From the NCBI RefSeq assembly GCF_030532715.1, contig NZ_JAUNKO010000004.1:186001-250000 (forward strand): a stretch of 64,000 nucleotides of DNA, in the 5' to 3' direction. The notes under the pieces are model-generated. The model made no database searches. It was given only the letters and a program-made list of their open reading frames with translations, and was not told the DNA's origin. Shown here piece after piece: positions 26,319 to 35,095 of the stretch; position 1 is the first letter of the stretch; every line of letters starts with the position of its first letter. A program made the translations under genes and the position numbers. This stretch comes from Corynebacterium sp. (GTDB lineage Bacteria > Actinomycetota > Actinomycetes > Mycobacteriales > Mycobacteriaceae).

Positions 26319-29215
26319 CGTACAAACTACGCGCCTCTGTGCAAGGGATTCGTTCGGCTGCTGTGCGGTGGGAGGAGTACCAACGTTTCCTCGATACCAC
26401 CGACGGGTTGGCCAAAATTCGCCTCGCATATGAGAGCTCGATCATCAGCACGACGTTGCGGGCGTTCAATCCGATCGTAGACGCCAACGCGCGCGCCATC
26501 CTGGCTGGTGACCTGCGTTTGGATTCGAAAAAGGGCCGGAAAACGCTGCGGCACATTTCCATTCTGATGGCTCGTGCAGCCACGCGGGCAACACCATCAC
26601 GGCTCGTCGGTCGCGTTGGCCACACCCACGAACCAATTATCGACGCCGCGCCCGCCGCAGCCTCACAGTCTGCGCACCGTCGCTTGGGTTCACGCGAGCT
26701 GCGTGTTGTGTTGCGGGATGAGCTGGAAATTGGGTGCGCGGCACCGATTACTGCGGGGGAGCCGGATGCGGCCGCGCCGCCAGCGGTGCGCTGGAATCCT
26801 AGTGCGATTGAGATTGGTTCCCGCTACTTTGTCACCGCGCCTCGCTGCCGCAAGGAGGTGTTCGGTTCCGTTGGTGGCAACGATGTGATCGCCCGGATTG
26901 TGGAGCTGGCGCGGAATCCGATTTCGTGGGATCAGCTTGTGCAGCAATTGTTGGAGGAATTTAATATCGCCGATGCCAGCGTTGTGGAAAAGGCGGTGTT
27001 ATCCCTGGTCAAGCGGGAATTTCTGCTTTCGTCTAGGAGCGTGGGGTATGCGGAGAGCTGTGGGGAGCAGGGCGTCGATACGCGGGTGAGTCAGTGTGAG
27101 CGATTCGGTGGCGCTCTTCGGGATTGGGTCATTGAGCATAACGAGGCTGAGTTTGAGGCGAGGCGCGACGCCGACGTCAGCATTGGGGCGCAAGCGTTGG
27201 AGAGTTTGGAAAAGTGTTACGGCTTCTTATTGCGCAATGGGCTGTTGGGCACTGTGGATAAGGGGCTAGCGGCAAAGTTTGCGGAAATTCTGCACGAACG
27301 TTATGGGTTTAGCAGGGTTTCGTTGGTTGATCTTATTCACCCTGCGTTTGGTATTTCCTACCAGGACGTCGTGGATGAATTTAGCGCAGCTCAAGGTGCT
27401 TCGTCGGCGGAGGGCGCTACGTCTCGCCTTGCGGAGTGTTGCGCGCGAGCTGCGATTCATAACGACCGTTGGGTGGACCTCAATGCGCCGGAGATTCGCC
27501 GGTTAATTGCGCGCGATCAGGGTGCGAGCGACCCGGAATACGCTGCCAATTTCGAGTCGTTTGCGGTGCCGGTGGTTCCGCATCGTGTGCCCGACGGCCA
27601 AGACTCCCAGCGGGGTGTGCAGTTTTTGGCTTGCGATGGGGTGGTCGCGGTACCGAGCGCCGTGCTCACTGCGCGGTATCGGTTGCTCCGCGGCGATGAT
27701 TCGCAACCTGTGGCGAACTCGGGTGCGGCGCGCAAGGGGGTGGCAACGGCCGCTATTGATTGGATGAGCAACGACAGGAAAGTCAATGCGATTCGGGAAT
27801 CACGCCAGGATGTTGATTACACGCTCAACGTGAATGCGTTTGCTACGTCCAAGAATGAGCTTGTGTGCAGTGACCTGTATGTATGGTCCGACGGCAAGCG
27901 CGTGTTCATCGAAAAGGAAGATGGAACGAGGTTGCATTTTGAACCGACTTCCATGGTGTCGCTGCACTTGTATCCGGAGTGGGTGCGGTTGTTGTTTGTG
28001 GTGGCGACCGCGGATTGGCCTGCGCTTCAGTGGGATTGGGGTTCGTTAGAACGATTCCACGACTTCTTGCCTGGTGTGCGTTTTGACAACGTGATTTTGC
28101 AGCGGCCGAAGTTTCGGTATCGGGGCGAGGAAACCTTGGAGGCGTTCAACGCGTGGTGCGACGAGTTGGGGATTGGGCCGTTGGTTCGCCTGGGGATGAG
28201 CGACCGGAAAGTGTTGGTGAACCGTACGACACTTGCAGATTCTTCGACGCTGGCGCATCTACTCCGTTCCGGGGACAAATGGGTGGACGATGCTGGCATT
28301 GAACACGGCGTTCCATTGTGCACGGATTCCGCGGGGCATGCGTTTCACAGCGAATTGGTGGTTTCGTTTCAATGTGTGCGGAAATTCGCCGATCCTACGC
28401 GCGAACACACGCCCGCCGCGGGTGAGGGCGTCGCTGCGTTAAACCACCAGGCATTGCTTGAGTTTGAAGATGTCGATTCCTACGGCTACGAACAATTAAT
28501 TCCGGCGACGAGCGATTGGTGCAATTTAGAGATTGTGCCTCGGGGCGGAGAGGTTCATCCATTAATCTCGCTGTTTTCCGGTTTGAATGTGCCGTTCTAC
28601 TTTGTGCGCTATTCCACCAAGTCCGGGAAAGCGTGTGTCCGGTTGCGCCTGCTTCGCGAACACATGATGCAAGCGGATGTTCGACAGTTTTTCGCCGCGT
28701 TGGTGTGGGACGGCTGGGTCAGTGAGGTGACAGAACAGCAGCACCGCCTTGAGGTGGAGCGCTACGGCGGCCAGGCGGGATTCGCCGCCTTTTCCGAATT
28801 GTTTATTGCAGAATCGGCGTTGCTCAGCTGGCTTGCTTCGAAAAAGCTTTTGGAGCCGTTGTCGGTCTCCGAGCGGGCGTTTTTGTTGCGCCGGTGGTTG
28901 CATACCAGTCCGCTCCCATATGGAGTGCACCGCGAGGTGGCGCGCCAGCAACGAAGCACACGCGGTGGGAAAACGCGCGTGGTTATTCCGGATGCGTTGG
29001 CGGACTCATTGCAGCCGCATCGGGAGCAGATCGACGCATTCTTCGAGGCGATCGCTCGTGCGATGGACAACGTCGTGGCGGCAATTCCGGAGTTGCGTGA
29101 ACCCTGGGGTGTTGCGGCACACCTGTTCTGCAACCGGCTGGGAATTTCCACTGAAGAGGAACAACAGGTTTGGAAAGCGCTGGCGAAAACAATGCCGGCG
29201 TTGGAAAGGGCGTGA
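26315..29215 (+). CDS. lanB: Lantibiotic dehydratase LanB
   Basis: A 966-residue class I dehydratase, close to NisB length, that activates Ser and Thr of the precursor with glutamyl-tRNA and eliminates glutamate to give dehydroalanine and dehydrobutyrine. The N-terminal glutamylation domain includes STTLRAFNPIVDANARAIL and LRHISILMARAATRATPSRL. The C-terminal elimination domain includes FYFVRYSTKSGKACVRLRLL and the VERYGGQAGFAAFSELFIAES stretch typical of SpaB_C. Both domains are in one chain, unlike split LanB enzymes. It overlaps the regulator by four bases; lanC follows after six bases. Confidence 0.93.
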   Translation: MTYKLRASVQGIRSAAVRWEEYQRFLDTTDGLAKIRLAYESSIISTTLRAFNPIVDANARAILAGDLRLDSKKGRKTLRHISILMARAATRATPSRLVGRVGHTHEPIIDAAPAAASQSAHRRLGSRELRVVLRDELEIGCAAPITAGEPDAAAPPAVRWNPSAIEIGSRYFVTAPRCRKEVFGSVGGNDVIARIVELARNPISWDQLVQQLLEEFNIADASVVEKAVLSLVKREFLLSSRSVGYAESCGEQGVDTRVSQCERFGGALRDWVIEHNEAEFEARRDADVSIGAQALESLEKCYGFLLRNGLLGTVDKGLAAKFAEILHERYGFSRVSLVDLIHPAFGISYQDVVDEFSAAQGASSAEGATSRLAECCARAAIHNDRWVDLNAPEIRRLIARDQGASDPEYAANFESFAVPVVPHRVPDGQDSQRGVQFLACDGVVAVPSAVLTARYRLLRGDDSQPVANSGAARKGVATAAIDWMSNDRKVNAIRESRQDVDYTLNVNAFATSKNELVCSDLYVWSDGKRVFIEKEDGTRLHFEPTSMVSLHLYPEWVRLLFVVATADWPALQWDWGSLERFHDFLPGVRFDNVILQRPKFRYRGEETLEAFNAWCDELGIGPLVRLGMSDRKVLVNRTTLADSSTLAHLLRSGDKWVDDAGIEHGVPLCTDSAGHAFHSELVVSFQCVRKFADPTREHTPAAGEGVAALNHQALLEFEDVDSYGYEQLIPATSDWCNLEIVPRGGEVHPLISLFSGLNVPFYFVRYSTKSGKACVRLRLLREHMMQADVRQFFAALVWDGWVSEVTEQQHRLEVERYGGQAGFAAFSELFIAESALLSWLASKKLLEPLSVSERAFLLRRWLHTSPLPYGVHREVARQQRSTRGGKTRVVIPDALADSLQPHREQIDAFFEAIARAMDNVVAAIPELREPWGVAAHLFCNRLGISTEEEQQVWKALAKTMPALERA

Positions 29216-29221
29216 AGTACG

Positions 29222-30475
29222 ATGCAAACTCTCAAGGTCCACACCTATCGCACGTGGGAGCAGTGCAACGCGGTGTTGTTTCGCGAACTGGCGCGGGAAT
29301 GCCGGGCACAGGATTCGCTGCATATCAACCAGGGAAGCCTCGGGAAGGCGTATGCGGCGGCCGCGATGGCAGCACTGGATGATTCCTACGATTGGGACCA
29401 CGTTGTACTTACCCACCTCAATGGCATTTTTGCCAGCTTAGGGGGGAATAGTTACCATCACGCTGGGGTGCTCGGCGGCTTGACCGGACTGGCGTTGTTG
29501 CTCCAGTCGGCGAAGTCTTCCCCCGAGGAGTTTGCGGGTGCGTTGCACAAGCTGGAGAGCCGCATGTTGCGGCATGTTCAGGAAGGCTTGGAGCGATTGC
29601 GCCGCGACGTGGGCATGCCGCGCTTCGATTACGATTTCGCCATTGGGCTGACTGGGCAGCTGTACTATTTCACCCTGTTTCCCCCAGCCGAACCCAACAA
29701 TCAAAACCTTGTTCGGGAGGCTACGGAATTCCTTGCGCAAGTTGCCACATCCGATTTCGAAGACTTCTTCTGGAGCCCGTCGATTTCCGTACCGCCGGAA
29801 GTAATTCAGCAGGAGCCGAAGGCGGCGTTCGGCATTCTGGATTTTGGCCAGGCGCATGGCATCGCGGGCGTGCTTGGGCTGATGCTACTGAAGCTTCAAA
29901 CCGACGATCGGGAGATTGTGGAGCCTGCGATTGCGCCTTTGTTGGCGGCGCTTGTCCGCGGCTATGACGCCTCGATCGTGCCGTGTTTGCCGTATTATCT
30001 GTGCGGCCATCCGTCGAGTGCGGCGTGGTGGGGTCCCGGTGCCGAAACTCCTCATCCAGGTCCCGCGGCGCGCAACGGGTGGTGTTACGGCTTGCCCATG
30101 GTGGAGGCGTTTTGGTGGGCTTACGGTTTGGACATTCCTGATCGAATCAAAATGAGTTTCGACGCCCCGACCTACCTCGATCCTGCCTCCGGCGGGTTTG
30201 ATGAGCCCGGCCTGTGCCACGGGTTAGCGGGACGCATGTCCTTGAATTATCTGGTTGGCAAGCCGATCCCCGGCGCTTGGTGGGAGCGCGCTGAGCAGTT
30301 CATGGCGGAACTCGCTGAAAAGGAGGGCGCTTATGCTGCAGATTCGGATCATAAGTGGGGTTTTTGGGACGGTGTTTCCGGGTTACATGTTGTGATGCAT
30401 GCGATTGCGAGCGGGCAACCATTGCCGAAACAATTGCAGATTTTGGGGGTGCCTTGTGGAAACATTGCGTTGTGA
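29222..30475 (+). CDS. lanC: Lanthionine synthetase cyclase LanC
   Basis: A 417-residue cyclase that adds cysteine thiols to dehydrated residues to form (methyl)lanthionine rings. The zinc ligands are visible: Cys288 in NGWCYG and Cys332-His333 in GLCHGLAG. A conserved active-site histidine is in QAHGIAG (His212). Double alpha-barrel repeats such as HHAGVLGGLTGLALLL and DYDFAIGLTGQLYY are present. The last 20 bases overlap the start of the ABC ATPase gene. Expected to act with LanB at the inner membrane. Confidence 0.94.
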   Translation: MQTLKVHTYRTWEQCNAVLFRELARECRAQDSLHINQGSLGKAYAAAAMAALDDSYDWDHVVLTHLNGIFASLGGNSYHHAGVLGGLTGLALLLQSAKSSPEEFAGALHKLESRMLRHVQEGLERLRRDVGMPRFDYDFAIGLTGQLYYFTLFPPAEPNNQNLVREATEFLAQVATSDFEDFFWSPSISVPPEVIQQEPKAAFGILDFGQAHGIAGVLGLMLLKLQTDDREIVEPAIAPLLAALVRGYDASIVPCLPYYLCGHPSSAAWWGPGAETPHPGPAARNGWCYGLPMVEAFWWAYGLDIPDRIKMSFDAPTYLDPASGGFDEPGLCHGLAGRMSLNYLVGKPIPGAWWERAEQFMAELAEKEGAYAADSDHKWGFWDGVSGLHVVMHAIASGQPLPKQLQILGVPCGNIAL

Positions 30476-31094
30476 CGATGTGAGCTTTTCTTACCCGGAT
30501 CGTCCGGTGCTGTACCACTGGACGCAGGATTTTCCGCCGGGGACATCGACGGCGATCATTGGCCCCAATGGGTCCGGTAAAACAACCCTGTTAAAGCTGC
30601 TCACGGGGCTTGTTATTCCCAGCAGCGGCCGGGTGTATTTTGGCCATTGGAACACCGCCGATAATTGGAAGCAGTTTCGTTCCAAGATTGGGCTGAGTTT
30701 GTACTCCGAGCGAAGTTTCAACTTTCGTTTGAATGGCTACCAAAACGCTGAGTTTATTGGCGCGCTGAATGGTCTGCATAAGCATGAGGTGCGTCAACGG
30801 ATTGACGAGTTGTTTAGTCGGTTCGACGCTGCGCGGTTTTTTGAATGTCGGTTTAGCGATTTGTCGTTGGGGCAGCGCAGCATTTACGGCCTGCTCGTGG
30901 CGGCGCTCACATCGCATGGGATTGTGATTTTGGACGAACCGACGAGCACCCTTGACGCCCGCAATCGGCGGGTGGTGTACGCCATGATCAGCGCGTTGAC
31001 CGCCGGTGGGCATATCGTGATCGTGTCCACGCATGACATGGAGCTCGCTGAGGTGAGCGACTATGTCATTACGTCGGAGGAGTTTTTGCGATGA
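30456..31094 (+). CDS. ABC transporter ATPase (putative lanthipeptide exporter)
   Basis: A 212-residue ATPase with Walker A GPNGSGKTT, signature LSLGQ and Walker B VILDEPTSTLD. GTG 30456 is chosen: it has GGGGG seven bases upstream and the ABC fold starts immediately. It overlaps lanC by 20 bases and the permease gene by four. No NisT-like exporter with fused membrane and ATPase domains is present, so this pair is the best candidate for export of the modified peptide, though immunity cannot be excluded. Confidence 0.85.
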   Translation: METLRCDDVSFSYPDRPVLYHWTQDFPPGTSTAIIGPNGSGKTTLLKLLTGLVIPSSGRVYFGHWNTADNWKQFRSKIGLSLYSERSFNFRLNGYQNAEFIGALNGLHKHEVRQRIDELFSRFDAARFFECRFSDLSLGQRSIYGLLVAALTSHGIVILDEPTSTLDARNRRVVYAMISALTAGGHIVIVSTHDMELAEVSDYVITSEEFLR

Positions 31095-31909
31095 TTACCG
31101 ACGCCGTGTCTTTGATCATTCCGCAAATCCTGCGGTTTTGGCGGGAAAAGCGGACCTATAAGACGCAAATGGTGCTCACGTTGTTGTCTTCCATTGTGGG
31201 CTTGATTCAATTCGGCCTGTTGGGGCTTTTCCTTTCCCAGGGCGGCTCGTTGCCGGGTTTGGAAGCGTATGGCGGCAATGTCATTGGTTTTATGGTCACG
31301 GGTGCGATGGGCTCGTCGATTTTGTTCATGCTGATGAATGTTCCCAAGGACACGATTCGGGAGGAGCAGCGGACCGGAACGTTGGAGCTCATCATCATGT
31401 CGAAGTTCGGCCTGCCCACGATTATTGTGACGCGCTTGTTGGTGAATCTGCTGTCCACGCTGATCAGCACCACCTTGGTGATGACTTGCTTCTTTTACGT
31501 GTTTCATGTTTCGGCCAGCGTGAACTGGTTGAATCTGCTGCTCACCATCGTCATTGGTTTTGTACTGATGTCTTCCATCGGGCTGTGCGCCGCGGGTTAC
31601 ATCCTGAATTCCAAGTCCGGTGAGCCGTTTACTTGGGCTGTGACCGTGGTAGTCGGTTTGTTCTCTGGGGTGATGTTTCCGGTGGAGTTTTATCCCCAGT
31701 GGCTGCAAAACCTGGCCTTTTATGTTCCCACCACGTCTGTGATGTCGGCGCTGCGGTTGTCTACCCTGACCGGTTCCGAGTTTTCGCAGACGTTCGGCGT
31801 GCTGGTCCCGGCCTTGATGTGGATTTGTTTCCTCGCGCCGTTGGGTATTTACGTGTTCTGTTGGGGGATGCGGAAGTGCCGCATCAACGGAACCATCGGC
31901 GGGTATTAA
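31091..31909 (+). CDS. ABC-2 type permease partner
   Basis: A 272-residue protein with about six membrane segments and the ABC-2 hallmark REEQRTGTLELIIMS, the helix that contacts the ATPase. It is translationally coupled to the ATPase gene by ATGA. Membrane segments include LTLLSSIVGLIQFGLLGLF and WAVTVVVGLFSGVMF. With the ATPase at 30456 it would form a dimeric half-type exporter. Confidence 0.87.
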   Translation: MITDAVSLIIPQILRFWREKRTYKTQMVLTLLSSIVGLIQFGLLGLFLSQGGSLPGLEAYGGNVIGFMVTGAMGSSILFMLMNVPKDTIREEQRTGTLELIIMSKFGLPTIIVTRLLVNLLSTLISTTLVMTCFFYVFHVSASVNWLNLLLTIVIGFVLMSSIGLCAAGYILNSKSGEPFTWAVTVVVGLFSGVMFPVEFYPQWLQNLAFYVPTTSVMSALRLSTLTGSEFSQTFGVLVPALMWICFLAPLGIYVFCWGMRKCRINGTIGGY

Positions 31910-31943
31910 ACCATCTATTTGCTATGTGAAGGAGTGTTGTACG

Positions 31944-32306
31944 TTGAGTCGTGTTGTATCTGCGATGACTCTGTTGTTGTTTGGCGTTTCGTTGATTGTT
32001 GCTATTGCTTGCTGGTTTGCAATTATCGCCGGCGTGATTGCCGTGGTGTTGTGTATTGCGAGCGTTGTAGCTGTGTGGAAAACGGCGGGGACGGGGCGTC
32101 GAAAAGCGGCGTTGGGTGCGTTGTTGTTGAATGTGGTGGGCATTGCCTTTGCTGCTGCGGCGACGCTGTTGATGATGAGCAATGTGAATAGCACGTGTGG
32201 TGAATTCGACCCGGAATCTCCGGAAGGCGTGGCGTGCTTCCAGCAGCAGTATTCTTCTTCGACTGGGTTGCAGGATTTGTTGTTTGGAAATGGGGGAGGG
32301 CAGTGA
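31944..32306 (+). CDS. Small membrane protein of the lanthipeptide cluster
   Basis: About 120 residues with two or three hydrophobic segments (LLLFGVSLIVAIACWFAIIAGVIAVVLCIASVVAV and LGALLLNVVGIAFAAAATLLM) resembling DUF4190-type proteins, then an outside tail with two cysteines (TCGEF and VACFQQ). TTG 31944 is chosen because AAGGAG lies nine bases upstream; GTG 31926 is in frame but has no such site. The stop overlaps the protease start by one base. It may assist the secreted protease or provide immunity; no homology supports either. Confidence 0.65.
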   Translation: MSRVVSAMTLLLFGVSLIVAIACWFAIIAGVIAVVLCIASVVAVWKTAGTGRRKAALGALLLNVVGIAFAAAATLLMMSNVNSTCGEFDPESPEGVACFQQQYSSSTGLQDLLFGNGGGQ

Positions 32307-33160
32307 TGAATTTTAGGAATGTTGTTTCGCGTACCACGGTTGGCGCGCTGGCATTTGCGGCGCTAATTACTGGGCAAACGCCGGGTATTGCCGGGGCACA
32401 GCACGCGCCGGATGCCATTGTCGGTGGCCTGGAGGCATTGCCGTTTGCGCACACGCCGCAATCCGAACTTGTCCCGGAGAACAATACGCACACCACGGAA
32501 AACGGTGCGCAATTTGTGTTGTATGGGTTGAAAACGGACGCGGGCGAGGTGCATTGCAGCGGAGTGTCATTGGGTGCGAATCAGTTTTTAACCTCGCAGC
32601 ATTGCACTGACGCTGTGGAATCGTTCGATGACATCACGTTGTTCGCTGATCCGGAAGCCAACGTCGAACATGTTGCGGACGTTCCGGATGTCGATGCGGC
32701 GGTGGTGACGCTGGATACGGACGTGTTTGCGGCGGATTGCGTGCAGGTTTCGGAGGAACCGGTGGAGCCGGCAGAAACACTGGATTTGTATACCGTGGAT
32801 GTGAGCTCTGGGGGCGTGCACGAGGAACAGCTCCGTGTCGAACAAACCGACTACGTTGGCAAGAATGCGGATTTGGGGGTGGTGTCGCATGATTTGATTC
32901 GGGCTTCGGCGATGGATGGATCCCCCACGCGGCCAGGTGATTCTGGCTCGCCGGTGTTTCGCAAGGATTCTCGCGGCGAATACGTCCTCGCGGGGATTGT
33001 AGTGGGTGTTTCCAAGTCGCTGGGTGATGTGATTGTGCAGCCGATCGCCCATATCGCCGGGAACATTCTCGATGAATGCGCGTGTTGCACGCCCGCGGAC
33101 CCCCACGCTGGCGGGCAGTGTGAGCGGCCCACGACCTCACCCACGACTTCACCCAGGTAG
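32306..33160 (+). CDS. Secreted chymotrypsin-fold serine protease, candidate leader peptidase
   Basis: A 284-residue exported S1-family protease. The signal peptide ends near AGA-QHA (about residue 31). The catalytic triad is His99 in TSQHC, Asp130 in DVDAAVV and Ser213 in RPGDSGSPV; Cys84 and Cys100 can form the usual disulfide near the histidine. The residue six before the serine is Pro, so trypsin-like Lys/Arg preference is not expected. It is inside the biosynthetic operon and no subtilisin-type LanP is present, so it may remove the leader after Gln20. ATG 32306 follows GGGGGAGGG and overlaps the upstream stop. Confidence 0.85.
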   Translation: MNFRNVVSRTTVGALAFAALITGQTPGIAGAQHAPDAIVGGLEALPFAHTPQSELVPENNTHTTENGAQFVLYGLKTDAGEVHCSGVSLGANQFLTSQHCTDAVESFDDITLFADPEANVEHVADVPDVDAAVVTLDTDVFAADCVQVSEEPVEPAETLDLYTVDVSSGGVHEEQLRVEQTDYVGKNADLGVVSHDLIRASAMDGSPTRPGDSGSPVFRKDSRGEYVLAGIVVGVSKSLGDVIVQPIAHIAGNILDECACCTPADPHAGGQCERPTTSPTTSPR

Positions 33161-33180
33161 CTAGACTGGAGCCTGTGGTT

Positions 33181-34362
33181 ATGAAACGTCCTGCCCGCGG
33201 CGACGTGGCGATTGCTGCGTTGACCGCGGTCATGGCGGCGTTTTACATCTGGATCGCCTACGACGCTACGGTGGCGGCGCAGGCGCCCGTTCCGCCGCCC
33301 ACGTGGGTGGCGGAACAGGGCGTGATCGTCGTGGTCTGGGTGCATGCGGCGGTGGCCGTAGCGTTGGTGGGCGCCGCGTGTTACCTCCGCGCCTACCCGA
33401 TAGTTTGTTCGGTCGCCATCTTGGTGTTGTTGGGGGTGTGGTCCGCCGCGTCGATCAGTGTGCTTCCGGTGAATATGGGGTATCCGCTGGTGCTGTTGTT
33501 GGCTCCGTGGGCACTGTATTGGGTGGCGCGGGCACCGAGCGTGTCGCAGCGGGCGGCGGTGATCGTGGGCGTGGTGGCTTCGATTGGCAGTTTGATTTCG
33601 CCGTTGATGTGGCAGCTGGCGGATAACGGCGGGATTGCCTACCGTGGCGGAGACGATCGGTACACGTGGTTGGCGTTGCATTGGGTGACGGTGTTGGCGC
33701 TGGTGCTGCTGGGGTTGCGCCGGAAGGCGTTGGAAGTGGCGCGGCAGGACGCCATTGTGCGCAGCCGCGAACGAGAGCATTTGCGAATTGCCTCCGAGAT
33801 TCACGACGTGCTGGCGCATTCCCTCACCTTGATTCGCATGCAGGCGGCAGCGGGAATGTACGACGAAAAAGCTGCGAAAACTAGTTTGGAAACCATCCAT
33901 AAGGTGGCGGGGGAGGGAATCGCCGAGGTACGCATGATTGTGAATGCGTTGCGCTCGGGCAATGTGGATGTGCCGCACACGCTGCATCTGCATGATGTGG
34001 TGGAACGCTTCCGCGCTGCGGGCTTGTATATTGCGGAGGATGTGCGGGTGGATTTGCGCACATATTCGCCGATCGTGCAATTGGCGCTGCATCGAATTCT
34101 GACGGAAACGTTAACCAATGCGCTCAAACACCAGGGTGTGGGTACACGAGTTCGATTAAGCGTTGAGGAGCGGGAACAACGCATTGAATTGCGTGCCTCT
34201 AGTCGAGTGATTTCCACCACTTCGCAGCGGTATCCTACCTCTGGTGGTTTCGGCCTCGAGGGAATTAAGGAGCGTTGCGTTGCGCTCGGCGGTGGCTTTG
34301 AATTTGACCTTAAACATAATGTTGCAACGACATACGCTTGGCTGCCGAAGGACCCACAATGA
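33181..34362 (+). CDS. Sensor histidine kinase, NarL family
   Basis: A kinase of about 393 residues with five or six N-terminal membrane segments, then the dimerisation/phosphoacceptor motif IASEIHDVLAHSL and a HATPase region with TNALKHQG and GGFGLEGIKERCVALGG. The G1 box (DxGxG) is not recognisable. ATG 33181 is preferred over GTG 33175 because GGAG at 33168-33171 is nine bases away. It overlaps the response regulator by four bases. It probably senses the mature lanthipeptide or envelope stress. Confidence 0.88.
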   Translation: MKRPARGDVAIAALTAVMAAFYIWIAYDATVAAQAPVPPPTWVAEQGVIVVVWVHAAVAVALVGAACYLRAYPIVCSVAILVLLGVWSAASISVLPVNMGYPLVLLLAPWALYWVARAPSVSQRAAVIVGVVASIGSLISPLMWQLADNGGIAYRGGDDRYTWLALHWVTVLALVLLGLRRKALEVARQDAIVRSREREHLRIASEIHDVLAHSLTLIRMQAAAGMYDEKAAKTSLETIHKVAGEGIAEVRMIVNALRSGNVDVPHTLHLHDVVERFRAAGLYIAEDVRVDLRTYSPIVQLALHRILTETLTNALKHQGVGTRVRLSVEEREQRIELRASSRVISTTSQRYPTSGGFGLEGIKERCVALGGGFEFDLKHNVATTYAWLPKDPQ

Positions 34363-35048
34363 CAATTCGCGTTTTGCTCGCCGATGATCAACCGATGCTC
34401 GTGTCCGCCCTCGCTACGATCCTGTCCAGCCAACCGGATATCGACGTCGTGGCCACCTGCGCCGACGGCGAACAAGCGGTGGCGGCGGTGCGGCAGGGCG
34501 GTATTGATATCGCGATTTTGGATATTCGCATGCCGGTGAAGGATGGTATCGCCGCGTTGCAGGAAATCAGCCGCATTGACCCGCACGTTCGGGTGCTCAT
34601 GCTGACCACGTTTAACGTCCCTGACCTTATCGAGCGTGCTCTTGCGGCGGGTGCCCAGGGTTTCTTGTTGAAAGATGCCGAGCCGGAGGTGCTGCTACAA
34701 GCTGTGCGCTCGATACACCGGGGCGAATCCGTGCTGAGTTCTGGGGTGACCGGACATGTGATCGAGGCGTGGCGGCAGCAATTGTGCAATCCGGCGCAGC
34801 CGCTTGCCGCCGAGGTGCAGCAGGGCTTAAGTTTGCTTACCCCGCGCGAGGCGGAGATACTCACCAGCATTGCGCAAGGGAAAACTAACCCGGAAATTGC
34901 CGCGCAATTTGTTATCTCGGAAACCACGGTAAAAACTCATGTTTCGCACCTGTTGGCTAAATTGCATTGCCGCGATCGGGTGGCGTTGGTAATTTTAGCC
35001 CGAGAGGCCGGTGTACATGCTCATACCGTGGTAGGAGAAGGAAGTTAG
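34359..35048 (+). CDS. LuxR/NarL-type response regulator
   Basis: A 229-residue regulator. The receiver domain has the acidic pair in LLADDQ, the phosphoacceptor Asp in IAILDIRMP and Lys in LLKDAEP. The C-terminal HTH reads LTPREAEILTSIAQGKTNPEIA and ISETTVKTHVSHLLAKL. It is coupled to the kinase by ATGA. Nisin clusters use an OmpR-type regulator (NisR), so a NarL-type pair is a difference. Likely targets are the repeats upstream of lanA. Confidence 0.92.
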   Translation: MTIRVLLADDQPMLVSALATILSSQPDIDVVATCADGEQAVAAVRQGGIDIAILDIRMPVKDGIAALQEISRIDPHVRVLMLTTFNVPDLIERALAAGAQGFLLKDAEPEVLLQAVRSIHRGESVLSSGVTGHVIEAWRQQLCNPAQPLAAEVQQGLSLLTPREAEILTSIAQGKTNPEIAAQFVISETTVKTHVSHLLAKLHCRDRVALVILAREAGVHAHTVVGEGS

Positions 35049-35095
35049 CACCGCAGTCGGATTACATGAGTTGTTGCGTACGAAATGATAAAAGT

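Noticed and set aside
32851..34092. 413-codon reverse frame across the protease and histidine kinase
   Set aside because: Arg/His-rich translation without motifs, opposite two recognisable genes.
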